Of a stretch of DNA of 64,000 nucleotides, positions 15,651-24,118 are shown one piece after another. This DNA is from JACCZX01 sp038216465 (GTDB taxonomy: Bacteria > Pseudomonadota > Gammaproteobacteria > Burkholderiales > Burkholderiaceae_F), in the NCBI GenBank assembly GCA_038216465.1, contig JBBQQC010000004.1, positions 62,001 through 126,000 on the forward strand, written 5' to 3'. The translations under genes were made by a program, and so were the position numbers. The notes beneath the pieces were generated by a model. That model worked only from the letters and a program-made list of their open reading frames with translations. It had not been told where the DNA came from and did not search any database. Position 1 is the first letter of the stretch; the number at the start of each line of letters is the position of its first letter.

Positions 15651-16055
15651 ATGGCATACAGCACCAAAGTCATTGATCACTACGAAAATCCACGCAATGT
15701 CGGCTCGTTCGACAAAGGTGACGATCAGGTCGGCACGGGCATGGTCGGCGCGCCCGCGTGCGGCGACGTGATGAAGTTGCAGATTCGCGTCAACGAGCAG
15801 GGCGTCATCGAAGACGCACGATTCAAGACGTACGGCTGCGGGTCTGCGATCGCGTCATCGTCGCTGGTGACCGAATGGGTCAAGGGCAAGACACTCGACC
15901 AGGCCGGCACGATCCGCAATACGCAGATCGCGGAAGAGCTCGCATTGCCGCCGGTCAAGATCCACTGTTCGATCCTGGCTGAAGATGCGATCAAGGCAGC
16001 GATCGATGACTACCGTGCCAAACACCCGCAAACGATGGAGAAGCAAGCCGCATGA
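15651..16055 (+). CDS. iscU: Fe-S cluster scaffold IscU
   Basis: IscU is the scaffold on which IscS builds [2Fe-2S] clusters. The 134-residue product has the three ligand cysteines: Cys37 (APACGDVM), the Cys of YGCGSAIAS and the Cys of KIHCSI. The HscA recognition motif LPPVK comes just before KIHC. It lies ten bases after iscS and overlaps iscA by four bases (ATGA). Confidence 0.98.
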   Translation: MAYSTKVIDHYENPRNVGSFDKGDDQVGTGMVGAPACGDVMKLQIRVNEQGVIEDARFKTYGCGSAIASSSLVTEWVKGKTLDQAGTIRNTQIAEELALPPVKIHCSILAEDAIKAAIDDYRAKHPQTMEKQAA

Positions 16056-16396
16056 GCGAAAGTGCCGCCACTGCAGGCGTGACGATGACCGAGCGTGCGG
16101 CGAAGCACGTCGCCGGTTATCTGGCGAAGCGCGGCCGGGGCATCGGCTTGCGGCTGGGCGTCCGCACGACCGGATGCTCGGGCATGGCCTACAAGCTCGA
16201 GTACGCCGATGCGGCTCAGCCCGAGGATCGGCAATTCGAAAGCCACGGCGTGAAAATCTTCGTCGATCCGAAGAGCCTGGCCTATATCGACGGCACCGAG
16301 CTCGATTTCGCGCGCGAGGGATTGAACGAAGGCTTCAAGTTCAACAACCCGAGGGAAAAGAACCGCTGCGGTTGCGGTGAGTCCTTCAACATTTGA
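16052..16396 (+). CDS. iscA: A-type Fe-S carrier IscA
   Basis: IscA carries Fe-S clusters or iron to target proteins. The 114-residue protein starts MSESAATAGVTMTERAAKH; the family core may begin at the second Met. The three conserved cysteines are in TTGCSGMAYKLEYAD and the C-terminal CGCGESF. It overlaps iscU by ATGA, consistent with coupled translation. Confidence 0.97.
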   Translation: MSESAATAGVTMTERAAKHVAGYLAKRGRGIGLRLGVRTTGCSGMAYKLEYADAAQPEDRQFESHGVKIFVDPKSLAYIDGTELDFAREGLNEGFKFNNPREKNRCGCGESFNI

Positions 16397-16421
16397 CCGG
16401 AGCGCGTTCCGGCGCGCGCGC

Positions 16422-16964
16422 ATGAGCAATCTTCCGGATCACTTTCAACTCTTTGATTTGCCGCCGCGCTTTGCGCTCGACGCAGCGACGCTTGATAGCG
16501 CTTATCGAAGTGTGCAGGGGCATGTTCATCCCGATCGTTTTGCGGCTGGCAGCGCTGCCGAAAACCGCATTGCCATGCAGTGGGCAACGCAGGCGAACGA
16601 GGCTTACCGGACGCTCAAGTCGCCTCTGAGACGCGCTGCCTATCTGTGCGCGCGTGGTGGCGCGCCGATCGAGGCGGAATCGAATACGTCAATGCCTGCG
16701 GAATTCTTGATGCAGCAGTTGCAATGGCGCGAGGCGCTCGATGAGGCTCGCACGCGCCGTGATGGCGTAGCGGTGCAAGCGCTCGATGGCGACATGGGGT
16801 CCGAGCGTGACCGACTGCTCGGTGAAATCGGCACCGCGCTCGATGTCGACGCCGATCATCGGCGCGCCGCGTCATTGGTGCGGCAATTGATGTTCATCGA
16901 GAAATTCGGCGAAGAAATTTCATCTGCGCTGGAAGCGCTGCGCGACAGTCGCGCATCGGCGTAA
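16422..16964 (+). CDS. hscB: Fe-S assembly co-chaperone HscB
   Basis: HscB is a J-domain protein that delivers IscU to HscA and stimulates its ATPase. ATG 16422 gives MSNLPDHFQLFDLPPRFALD, the family start; an upstream in-frame Met is not conserved. The J-domain HPD motif is in VHPDRFA near residue 32-34. The C-terminal helical domain binds IscU. The product has 180 residues. The stop overlaps the hscA start as TAATG. Confidence 0.96.
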   Translation: MSNLPDHFQLFDLPPRFALDAATLDSAYRSVQGHVHPDRFAAGSAAENRIAMQWATQANEAYRTLKSPLRRAAYLCARGGAPIEAESNTSMPAEFLMQQLQWREALDEARTRRDGVAVQALDGDMGSERDRLLGEIGTALDVDADHRRAASLVRQLMFIEKFGEEISSALEALRDSRASA

Positions 16965-18841
16965 TGGCGCTGCTTCAGATCGCAGAGCCGGGGCAGTCGA
17001 CCGACCCGCATCACCACCGGCTGGCTGTCGGAATCGATCTGGGTACGACCAATTCACTGGCGGCGACAGTGCGTCACAGCATTCCAGTTGTGATCGATGA
17101 CGCCGAAGGGCGGCCGCTGTTGCCGTCGATCGTTCAGTTTCGCGCCGACGGAACGGCCGAGGTTGGCTATGCCGCGCAGAAGCAGCAAGCCGTCGATGCG
17201 CGCAACACGGTGGTGTCGGTAAAGCGCCTGATGGGGCGTGGCATGAGCGATGTCGAGCACATCGAGAACATGCCGTACGACTTCGTCGATGCCCCCGGCA
17301 TGGTGCAGCTGCGCACCGCAGCGGGTGTGCGTAGCCCGGTTGAAGTGTCGGCGGAAATTCTGAAGACCTTGCGCAAGCGTGCCGAGCAGGCACTTGGTGG
17401 TGATCTGGTCGGCGCCGTTATTACCGTGCCCGCGTATTTCGATGACGCGCAGCGGCAGGCAACCAAAGATGCAGCGAGGCTTGCCGGGCTGACGGTGCTG
17501 CGATTGCTGAGCGAGCCGACCGCAGCAGCGGTTGCCTATGGACTCGATCACGGCGCGCAGGGTGTGTACGCCGTGTACGACCTTGGCGGCGGCACATTCG
17601 ACATCTCAATTTTGCGGCTCACCAAGGGCGTGTTTGAAGTGCTGGCCACCGGTGGCGACTCCGCGCTCGGAGGTGATGATTTCGATCAGCGCGTTTTTTG
17701 CTGGCTGGTCGAGCAATCGAAGCTGCTTCCGCTGTCGGGGCGGGACATACGGCTGCTGATGGTCAAGGCGCGCGAGGCAAAGGAGCGCATGTCGGTTGAG
17801 CCAGAGGTGCGCGTCAATGCGGTGCTATCGACCGGCGAAGTCATCGATCAGACGCTGTCTAGTCGCGAGTTCGCGTGGATGACGCAGGCGCTGGTGCAGA
17901 AGACCCTCTCCGCCTGCCGCAGCGCGCTGCGCGATACCGGCCTCACAACGAGTGGAATCGACGGCGTGGTGATGGTGGGAGGCGCGACCCGCATGCCTCA
18001 CGTGCGGCACGCCGTCGCTGATTTTTTCGGACAGGCGCCGTTGACCAATATCGACCCCGACAAAGTCGTTGCGCTCGGCGCTGCGATCCAGGCCAACCTG
18101 CTCGCCGGCAATCGCGCCCCCGGCGACGACTGGTTGCTGCTCGACGTGATCCCGCTGTCGCTCGGACTGGAGACGATGGGCGGCCTGGTCGAAAAGATTA
18201 TCGAGCGCAACTCGACAATTCCGGTCGCGCGCGCGCAGGAATTCACGACGTTCAAGGACGGCCAGACTGCAATCGCGATCCACGTCGTGCAAGGCGAGCG
18301 TGAGCTCGTGAACGACTGTCGGTCACTGGCGCGCTTTGAGCTGCGCGGGATCCCGCCGATGCCGGCCGGCGCGGCGCGCGTACGCGTGACATTTCAGGTG
18401 GACGCCGACGGTTTGCTCGACGTCAACGCGCTCGAAGTGGGCAGCGGCGTTCAGGCGTCGATCGTCGTCAAGCCGTCGTACGGGCTGGGCGACGACGACA
18501 TCGCTCGCATGCTGCAGGCGTCGTTCAGTGCCGTCGACGGTGATATGCGTGCGCGCACGCTGCGTGAGCAACAGGTTGATGCGCAGCGCCTGATGGAAGC
18601 TACGACGACGGCGCTCGCATCCGACGGCGATTTGCTGACGGCAGCCGAGCGCGCAAACGTAGACAAGCAGCTGGCTGCGCTGAACGCTCGATTGAGCAGC
18701 GACGACGCGAATGCGATCAAGGCTTCGGTCGAAGCATTGGCGCAGGCGACCGACGAGTTTGCCGCGCGCCGCATGAACCGATCGATCCGTGCTGCACTCG
18801 CCGGCCGGCGCATCGACGAGCTCGCTGCCAGCCGCGGTTAA
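16964..18841 (+). CDS. hscA: Hsp70-type chaperone HscA
   Basis: HscA is the specialised Hsp70 that acts with HscB on IscU to release clusters. The 625-residue protein has the nucleotide-binding domain signatures GIDLGTTNSLAA (near residue 25), DLGGGTFDISIL and VGGATRMPHVR. The substrate-binding half begins DVIPLSLGLETMGG. Compared with DnaK it has the N-terminal extension typical of HscA and lacks a DnaK-like C-terminal tail. It forms an overlapping pair with hscB. Confidence 0.97.
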   Translation: MALLQIAEPGQSTDPHHHRLAVGIDLGTTNSLAATVRHSIPVVIDDAEGRPLLPSIVQFRADGTAEVGYAAQKQQAVDARNTVVSVKRLMGRGMSDVEHIENMPYDFVDAPGMVQLRTAAGVRSPVEVSAEILKTLRKRAEQALGGDLVGAVITVPAYFDDAQRQATKDAARLAGLTVLRLLSEPTAAAVAYGLDHGAQGVYAVYDLGGGTFDISILRLTKGVFEVLATGGDSALGGDDFDQRVFCWLVEQSKLLPLSGRDIRLLMVKAREAKERMSVEPEVRVNAVLSTGEVIDQTLSSREFAWMTQALVQKTLSACRSALRDTGLTTSGIDGVVMVGGATRMPHVRHAVADFFGQAPLTNIDPDKVVALGAAIQANLLAGNRAPGDDWLLLDVIPLSLGLETMGGLVEKIIERNSTIPVARAQEFTTFKDGQTAIAIHVVQGERELVNDCRSLARFELRGIPPMPAGAARVRVTFQVDADGLLDVNALEVGSGVQASIVVKPSYGLGDDDIARMLQASFSAVDGDMRARTLREQQVDAQRLMEATTTALASDGDLLTAAERANVDKQLAALNARLSSDDANAIKASVEALAQATDEFAARRMNRSIRAALAGRRIDELAASRG

Positions 18842-18854
18842 TCTTCGAAAAGCG

Positions 18855-19208
18855 ATGCCGAAGATCACCGTGCTGCCCCATGCGGAAATCTGCCCGCAGG
18901 GCGCAGAGTTCGAGACCAGCGCCGGCGTTTCGGTCGCCGATGCGCTGCTCGATCATCATGTCGACATTGAACACGCATGCGGCAAGGTCGCGGCTTGCAC
19001 CACGTGCCACTGCATTATCCGCAAGGGCTTCGGTTCACTGCCCGCGGCGGAAGACAAGGAAGAAGACCTGCTCGACCGCGCGTGGGGCCTGACGTCGGTC
19101 TCGCGCCTTTCGTGCCAGGCGATCGTGCAAAACGACGACCTGACCATCGAAATACCGAAATACAGCATCAACCACGCCAAGGAAATCGAGCAGAAAGAGC
19201 CGTCATGA
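18855..19208 (+). CDS. fdx: ISC-type [2Fe-2S] ferredoxin
   Basis: Fdx supplies electrons for Fe-S assembly on IscU. ATG 18855 gives MPKITVLPHAEICPQGAEF, 117 residues. Cluster ligands are Cys42, Cys48 and Cys51 (HACGKVAACTTC) and Cys87 (RLSCQAI), the adrenodoxin-type CX5CX2C...C pattern. It follows hscA by 13 bases and overlaps iscX by four (ATGA). Confidence 0.97.
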   Translation: MPKITVLPHAEICPQGAEFETSAGVSVADALLDHHVDIEHACGKVAACTTCHCIIRKGFGSLPAAEDKEEDLLDRAWGLTSVSRLSCQAIVQNDDLTIEIPKYSINHAKEIEQKEPS

Positions 19209-19399
19209 AATGGATCGATTCACAGGAGATCGCGATCGCACTCGCCGACAAGCACGCGGACGTCGACCCGCGTACGGTCCGCTTCACCGATCTGCATCGG
19301 TGGGTGTGCGAGCTCGACGGCTTTGACGATGATCCGAAGCGCTCCGGAGAACGCATCCTGGAAGCGATTCAGGCGGCTTGGATCGATGAAGCTGCATAA
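19205..19399 (+). CDS. iscX: Fe-S assembly protein IscX
   Basis: IscX is a small acidic protein that binds IscS and iron and tunes the desulfurase. The 64-residue product MKWIDSQEIAIALADKHADV has the family signatures DPRTVRFTDLHRWV and DFDDDP-like FDDDPKRS. The ATGA overlap with fdx fixes the start. It is the last gene of the isc set, and the next gene overlaps its end by 14 bases. Confidence 0.96.
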   Translation: MKWIDSQEIAIALADKHADVDPRTVRFTDLHRWVCELDGFDDDPKRSGERILEAIQAAWIDEAA

Positions 19400-19916
19400 A
19401 TTCGGGTTCGTCCTGTTTATCGGTGCTTGTGCAGCGACTAGCGATGCGCAGTTTGGCACGATCGCGTTGTCGGAAGCCGACGTGCAACAGCGAATTCAAA
19501 CCCAGTTTCCGGTCGCAAGAGCTCTGCCGCTGGCGGGCACATTGATCTTGAGCAACCCGATCGTCAATCTGCGCAATCCGAAAGGCCGCGTCGGTCTGCT
19601 GTTTGACGCGGTGGTCGGCCAACCGCAATTCGGGCAAGTCGCAGGGCAGGCGGAAGTGTCGGGCGCAGTAAGGTTCGACGCGAACAAGGGCCAGTTCATG
19701 CTAGATGACGCACGCGTGGAATCGCTGCGCATTCCTGGCGTGCCCTCTTCGTCGCTGAGCACTGTGCAGTCGGCGGCCAATGCGGCGGTCGCTGCCACTT
19801 TGCAGTCGCTACCGATTTACACCCTGAATGAACAAAGTGCTGCCGAGGCATACGCGAAGCGAAACCTCAAGTCGATTCGCATCGAAAATCGAAGGCTGCT
19901 TCTGGAGTTTGATTAA
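19386..19916 (+). CDS. DUF1439 lipoprotein (YceB-like)
   Basis: ATG 19386 gives a 176-residue protein with a short signal peptide and a possible lipobox (FIGAC, Cys15). The rest is a single DUF1439-like domain: repeated Leu/Ile-rich beta strands with the motifs SEADVQQRIQTQFPV and LFDAVVGQPQFGQVAGQAEVSG. This family includes E. coli YceB, whose exact role is unknown; the fold suggests hydrophobic ligand binding at the outer membrane. It starts within iscX, so it may be co-transcribed with isc. Its 3' end overlaps the convergent Nudix gene by 50 bases. Confidence 0.82.
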   Translation: MKLHKFGFVLFIGACAATSDAQFGTIALSEADVQQRIQTQFPVARALPLAGTLILSNPIVNLRNPKGRVGLLFDAVVGQPQFGQVAGQAEVSGAVRFDANKGQFMLDDARVESLRIPGVPSSSLSTVQSAANAAVAATLQSLPIYTLNEQSAAEAYAKRNLKSIRIENRRLLLEFD

Positions 19917-20727
19917 CGAACAACCTGGAAGTTGTTGGCCCGAGTCGCCGGGTCAGGCTTTCCAGTGTCACCAACCCAGCCTCGAGCGTGAATTCATCGT
20001 GTTCTATCGCTTCAACCACCTGGCGCAACGTGCGCCTTTCGATCGCCGCGACCTCGCCATCCTGATTTGCAAGAGATGTCTTTGGCGAAACCATCGCGTC
20101 GTAGACGTGGATGATTTCCGACTGCAATCCTTCAGCCACCGGACGGCACATCTGAAAGCTGCGCCCGCGCGCCACGGATACCGCATCCAGGCGTAGGCCA
20201 GCTTCTTCCCACGCTTCGCGCTCCAGCGTCTGCTGCAGCGTTTCGCCGGCGGCGACCATGCCGCCGACCAGGTTGTCCCAGAGTCCCGGATCGATCTGCT
20301 TGTGTGCGGCGCGGCGGGCGACGATTAGCGTATCGGCACCAGCGTACCCATTGATGTGGACCGCCTCGGTCGTGATTCCAAGCGGGCGACACGCGGCACG
20401 CTCGATCGCCGCCAGAGCGGGTCGACCGACTGCCAGCGACTCATTGCGCCAGCCGGTTATCAGTCCGGCGTCGCGTAGCTTAAGCGCGGCTTCCGCCAGC
20501 AGCGCGGTACGCGCCCAGTAGTCATTGGCGTCGTCCGAAGTCGCAAGGACGTCGCCGCTCAGGTTGATTGCCGGGACGCGGTCGGCGATGAAGCGCGCGA
20601 CCGACGGCTGCACCAGGCCGACCCTGACGCCGGCGACTTGTAACGCGATCAGACCAGATGGCAGCGCTGGCTGCGCCAGCGGTTGCAGCTGCTCGACGAG
20701 CCGCTGCAACCGCGCAACGTGGACCAC
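19867..20727 (-). CDS. Nudix hydrolase with N-terminal DUF4743-type domain
   Basis: The start taken is GTG at 20727, whose G is the last base of the lysS stop (TAGTG), giving 286 residues. The longer frame runs back into lysS. The N-terminal half (about 1-115) resembles DUF4743 domains found before Nudix domains in thiamine-pyrophosphokinase-related plant/fungal and bacterial proteins. The Nudix box is GGMVAAGETLQQTLEREAWE plus EAG, fitting GX5EX7REUXEEXGU. The substrate is unknown. It is the last gene of the reverse-strand recJ-prfB-lysS group and runs 50 bases into the end of the opposite DUF1439 gene. Confidence 0.87.
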   Translation of the reverse strand: MVHVARLQRLVEQLQPLAQPALPSGLIALQVAGVRVGLVQPSVARFIADRVPAINLSGDVLATSDDANDYWARTALLAEAALKLRDAGLITGWRNESLAVGRPALAAIERAACRPLGITTEAVHINGYAGADTLIVARRAAHKQIDPGLWDNLVGGMVAAGETLQQTLEREAWEEAGLRLDAVSVARGRSFQMCRPVAEGLQSEIIHVYDAMVSPKTSLANQDGEVAAIERRTLRQVVEAIEHDEFTLEAGLVTLESLTRRLGPTTSRLFVNQTPEAAFDFRCEST

Positions 20728-22217
20728 TAGGCTTCCGGCCGCATGTGCGGAAACAAAATTACGTCCCGAATGTTTGCAGAATTCGTCAACATCATCACCA
20801 GGCGATCGACGCCGACGCCGCATCCGGCAGCAGGCGGCATGCCGTATTCGAGCGCGCGCACATAGTCGGCGTCGTAATACATCGCTTCCTCGTCGCCTGC
20901 TTCTTTCGCCTTGGCCTGCTCGCTGAAGCGGGCGGCCTGATCCTCCGGATCGTTCAGCTCTGAGAAGCCGTTGGCGATTTCACGCCCGGCGATGAAGAGC
21001 TCAAACCTTTCGGTGATCTCGGGGCGCGCATCGGAGGCGCGCGCCAGTGGAGAGACTTCGACCGGATAGTCGACGATGAACGTGGGCTGGATCAACTTGT
21101 CCTCAGCCACTAGTTCGAACATCGCCAGCTGCAACGCTCCGAGGCCGGCCTCTTCGGCGTGCTTGCTTCCGCTGGCGCGCAGCTCGTGATGCAGAAATGC
21201 GCGATCGGCAAGCTGTTGGTCGGTGTATTTCGCAGCGTGCGCGCGAATCGCCTGCACCGTCGTCAGGCGTGCATACGGCGGCGTCAGTTCGATCGTCTGG
21301 CCCTGATACTCGATGCGCGACGAGCCGACGGTCGCCAGCGCAATATGGTCGAGCAATCGCTCGGTGAAGCCCATCAACCACTGGTAGTCCTGATAGGCCG
21401 CATAAAACTCGAGCATCGTGAACTCGGGGTTGTGCCGCGGCGAGATCCCTTCGTTGCGGAAATTGCGGTTGATCTCGAACACGCGCTCGTAGCCGCCAAC
21501 GACCAAGCGCTTCAGAAAGAGCTCGGGCGCGATGCGCAGGAACATGTCGATGTCGAGCGCGTTATGGTGCGTGACGAACGGCCGTGCCGCAGCACCGCCA
21601 GGGATGATCTGCAGCATTGGCGTCTCGACCTCGAGAAATCCGCCGGCCACCATGAAGTCACGCATCGCGGTCATCACCTTGCTGCGAGTGATGAATAGCT
21701 GGCGCGTTTCATCGCTCATCATCAGATCGACATACCGCTGCCGGTAACGCAGCTCGCGATCCTCGAGTCCGTGAAATTTGTCCGGCAGTGGCCGCAGTGA
21801 TTTGGCGAGCAGCCGCAACTCGGTGCAGCGGACGCTCAGCTCGCCCTTCAATGTCTTGAACACGACACCGCGTGCCGCGATGATGTCACCGATATCCCAG
21901 CGCTTGAATTCTTCGTGCACTGTCGCGCCAGTGTCATCGTCGGCGATGTAGAACTGGATGCGTCCGCTGCCGTCCTGCACGGTGGCGAAGCTCGCCTTGC
22001 CCATCAGCCGCTTCAGCATCATGCGGCCGGCCACGGCTACCTCGATTTTTTCCTGCGCCAGCGTTTCGCGATCGCGCGAGCCGTACTTGACTTGCAGTTC
22101 GTCGGATAGATGTGTGCGGCGGAAATCATTCGGGAAAGCCGGCCCGGTCTTACGCAGCGCCGCGAGCTTGGCGCGACGCTCGGCGATGATCTGATTCTCG
22201 TCGGTCGGTTCGTTCAT
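20727..22217 (-). CDS. lysS: Lysyl-tRNA synthetase, class II
   Basis: LysS charges tRNA-Lys. The product has 496 residues. It has the N-terminal OB-fold anticodon-binding domain (AGRMMLKRLMGKASFATVQD) and the class II core: motif 1 region in FMVAGGFLEVETPMLQ, motif 2 in FRNEGISPRHNPEFTMLE and motif 3 in GCGVGVDRLVMMLT. The start is MNEPTDENQIIAERRAKLAA. It follows the SDR gene by six bases on the reverse strand. Confidence 0.98.
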   Translation of the reverse strand: MNEPTDENQIIAERRAKLAALRKTGPAFPNDFRRTHLSDELQVKYGSRDRETLAQEKIEVAVAGRMMLKRLMGKASFATVQDGSGRIQFYIADDDTGATVHEEFKRWDIGDIIAARGVVFKTLKGELSVRCTELRLLAKSLRPLPDKFHGLEDRELRYRQRYVDLMMSDETRQLFITRSKVMTAMRDFMVAGGFLEVETPMLQIIPGGAAARPFVTHHNALDIDMFLRIAPELFLKRLVVGGYERVFEINRNFRNEGISPRHNPEFTMLEFYAAYQDYQWLMGFTERLLDHIALATVGSSRIEYQGQTIELTPPYARLTTVQAIRAHAAKYTDQQLADRAFLHHELRASGSKHAEEAGLGALQLAMFELVAEDKLIQPTFIVDYPVEVSPLARASDARPEITERFELFIAGREIANGFSELNDPEDQAARFSEQAKAKEAGDEEAMYYDADYVRALEYGMPPAAGCGVGVDRLVMMLTNSANIRDVILFPHMRPEA

Positions 22218-22223
22218 TGGTGT

Positions 22224-22982
22224 CTAGGCATCGCGCACGTCAGCGACCGGCTGGCTTCCGAAATCGGAACGCCCAAGATAGGCGATCACGTTGGCTGCAG
22301 CGGCAGCGGGCGATGCAAGCTGGCCGCTCGTTTTCATCGCAGCAAAGCGGGGCTGTTCCGGAAACATGCGCGGATCGGATTCGCGCAGTTCGGTCTGCAT
22401 ATCGGTATCGATCACGCCCGGCGCGAGCGACACGATCTTTGCCGGCATCGGACGATGCGCTTCGTCGAGCGCCACGACGCGCGAAAAATGATCGAGGCCC
22501 GCCTTGACAGCACAGTACGCAGCGGTGCCAGCCAACGCTCTCTGACCGGCGCCGGATGAAATATTTAACACCTTCAGCGGAACGTTCCAGCCGCGCGCAG
22601 CGCGCAGAAACGCCCGTGTCAGCAGGATCGGCGCTTCAAGTCCTACGCGCACCACGGCGGCAAGCGACGCGGCATCCTGCTCGTCGATCGGACTGGCCCT
22701 GCCCGCGAGTGCCGCGTTGTTGATCAACGTCGCCGACGTACAGGCATCGCGCTGATCGCGCAGCCAGGCTTCGAGCCGTTCCGCGGCAGCGGTCGCATCC
22801 GCGAGGTCGATCGACCACTGCTGCAGTATCGCTTCCGTCGCTCGGGCGTGATCATCCAGCGCGGGACTTCGGCGGCGCGACAGCGTCAGCAGTGTCGTCG
22901 TCGATGTCATCAATTGTTGCGCCATGGCCGCGCCAAGGCCGCGCGATGCGCCGGTCAATATGATCAAGGTGCGTGGCTGCAT
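22224..22982 (-). CDS. Short-chain dehydrogenase/reductase, sepiapterin-reductase-like
   Basis: The 252-residue protein has the cofactor motif TGASRGLGAAMA near the N-terminus, NNAAL at the end of beta-4 and the catalytic Ser-Tyr-Lys as NISSGAG...YCAVK. The overall pattern, including APGVIDTDMQ, resembles sepiapterin/benzil reductase-type SDRs. The substrate is not predictable. Its start overlaps the prfB stop as TGATG, and lysS follows six bases later, so it is inserted between two genes that are usually adjacent. Confidence 0.85.
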   Translation of the reverse strand: MQPRTLIILTGASRGLGAAMAQQLMTSTTTLLTLSRRRSPALDDHARATEAILQQWSIDLADATAAAERLEAWLRDQRDACTSATLINNAALAGRASPIDEQDAASLAAVVRVGLEAPILLTRAFLRAARGWNVPLKVLNISSGAGQRALAGTAAYCAVKAGLDHFSRVVALDEAHRPMPAKIVSLAPGVIDTDMQTELRESDPRMFPEQPRFAAMKTSGQLASPAAAAANVIAYLGRSDFGSQPVADVRDA

Positions 22983-24086
22983 CAGACGCCTTGTTTCAGG
23001 CTCGCCTCGATGAAATCGTCCAGATCGCCATCGAGCACCCCCTGCGTGTTGCCGACCTCGACATTGGTGCGCAAATCCTTGATGCGCGACTGGTCGAGCA
23101 CATACGAGCGGATCTGGTGGCCCCAGCCGATATCGGTCTTCGAATCTTCCAGCGCTGTTTGCTGTGCCTGCCGCTTGCGAAGTTCCTGTTCGTACAACTT
23201 CGACTTCAGCATGGCCATCGCTTCGGCGCGGTTGCGATGCTGGCTGCGATCGTTCTGGCTCTGCACGACGATGCCGCTCGGCAGGTGCGTGATGCGGACG
23301 GCCGATTCGGTTTTGTTGACATGTTGCCCACCGGCGCCTGACGCGCGATACACGTCGATGCGCAGATCCGCCGGATTGACTTCCACTTCGATCGTCTCGT
23401 CGACTTCCGGGTATACGAACACGCTGGCGAAGGACGTGTGGCGGCGCGCGTTCGAATCGAATGGTGATTTGCGCACCAGGCGGTGAATGCCGGTTTCAGT
23501 GCGCAGCATGCCAAACGCGTAGTCACCGCTCAATTTGATCGTCGCGCCCTTGATGCCAGCAACTTCGCCCTGGGTTTCATCGAGCAACTCGGACTTAAAC
23601 TTGCGACGCTCGGCGTAGCGAAGATACATGCGCTCGAGCATCGCGGCCCAATCCTGCGCTTCTGTGCCACCTGCGCCCGCCTGTATCTCGATGAAACAGT
23701 TGTTTGGATCCAGCGGATTGTTGAACATCCGCTGGAATTCAAGCTCGGCAACCTGTTTTGCGAGTGCCGTCACATCGGAATCGACAGCCACCAAAGTCGC
23801 GTCGTCGGCGTCGGCACGGGCCATCGCGAACAATTCGTCGGAGTCGCGCACGGCGGCCTCCAGCGTGCGCATCTTCTGCACAATCCCTTCGGCGCTTTTC
23901 TTTTCCCGGCCGAGATCCTGCGCGCGCTTCGGGTCGTCCCACACCTTCGGATCTTCGAGCGCCTGGCTGACTTCTACGAGCCGACGTTCTTTCACATCGA
24001 CGTCAAAGATACCTCCGCAGTTCGGCGAGGCGACCGCGCAGGTCGGATACGGTGCCTTCGATCTGATTGAGGCGCTCGGCTTCCAT
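22982..24086 (-). CDS. prfB: Peptide chain release factor 2, programmed +1 frameshift
   Basis: RF2 ends translation at UGA and UAA. The gene starts at ATG 24086 (MEAERLNQIEGTVSDL) and reads 27 codons to an in-frame UGA, then continues in the +1 frame as DVDVKERRLVEVSQ to the end; the joined product has about 367 residues. The stop-codon recognition tripeptide SPF is in VRKSPFDSNARRHTSF and the catalytic GGQ in GAGGQHVNKTES. The slippery site and its internal ribosome-binding sequence are annotated separately. RF2 thereby controls its own level: low RF2 slows UGA decoding and favours the shift. Confidence 0.97.
24002..24017 (-). other. prfB programmed +1 ribosomal frameshift site
   Basis: On the reverse strand the sequence is CGGAGGTATCTTTGAC. 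GGAGG acts as the internal Shine-Dalgarno, CUU is the slippery codon and UGA followed by C is the weak stop. This is nearly identical to the E. coli site (AGGGGGTATCTTTGAC). Confidence 0.96.
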
Positions 24087-24118
24087 GATGTCCTTTGATT
24101 TTTCGCTGGGGCGCCGAA

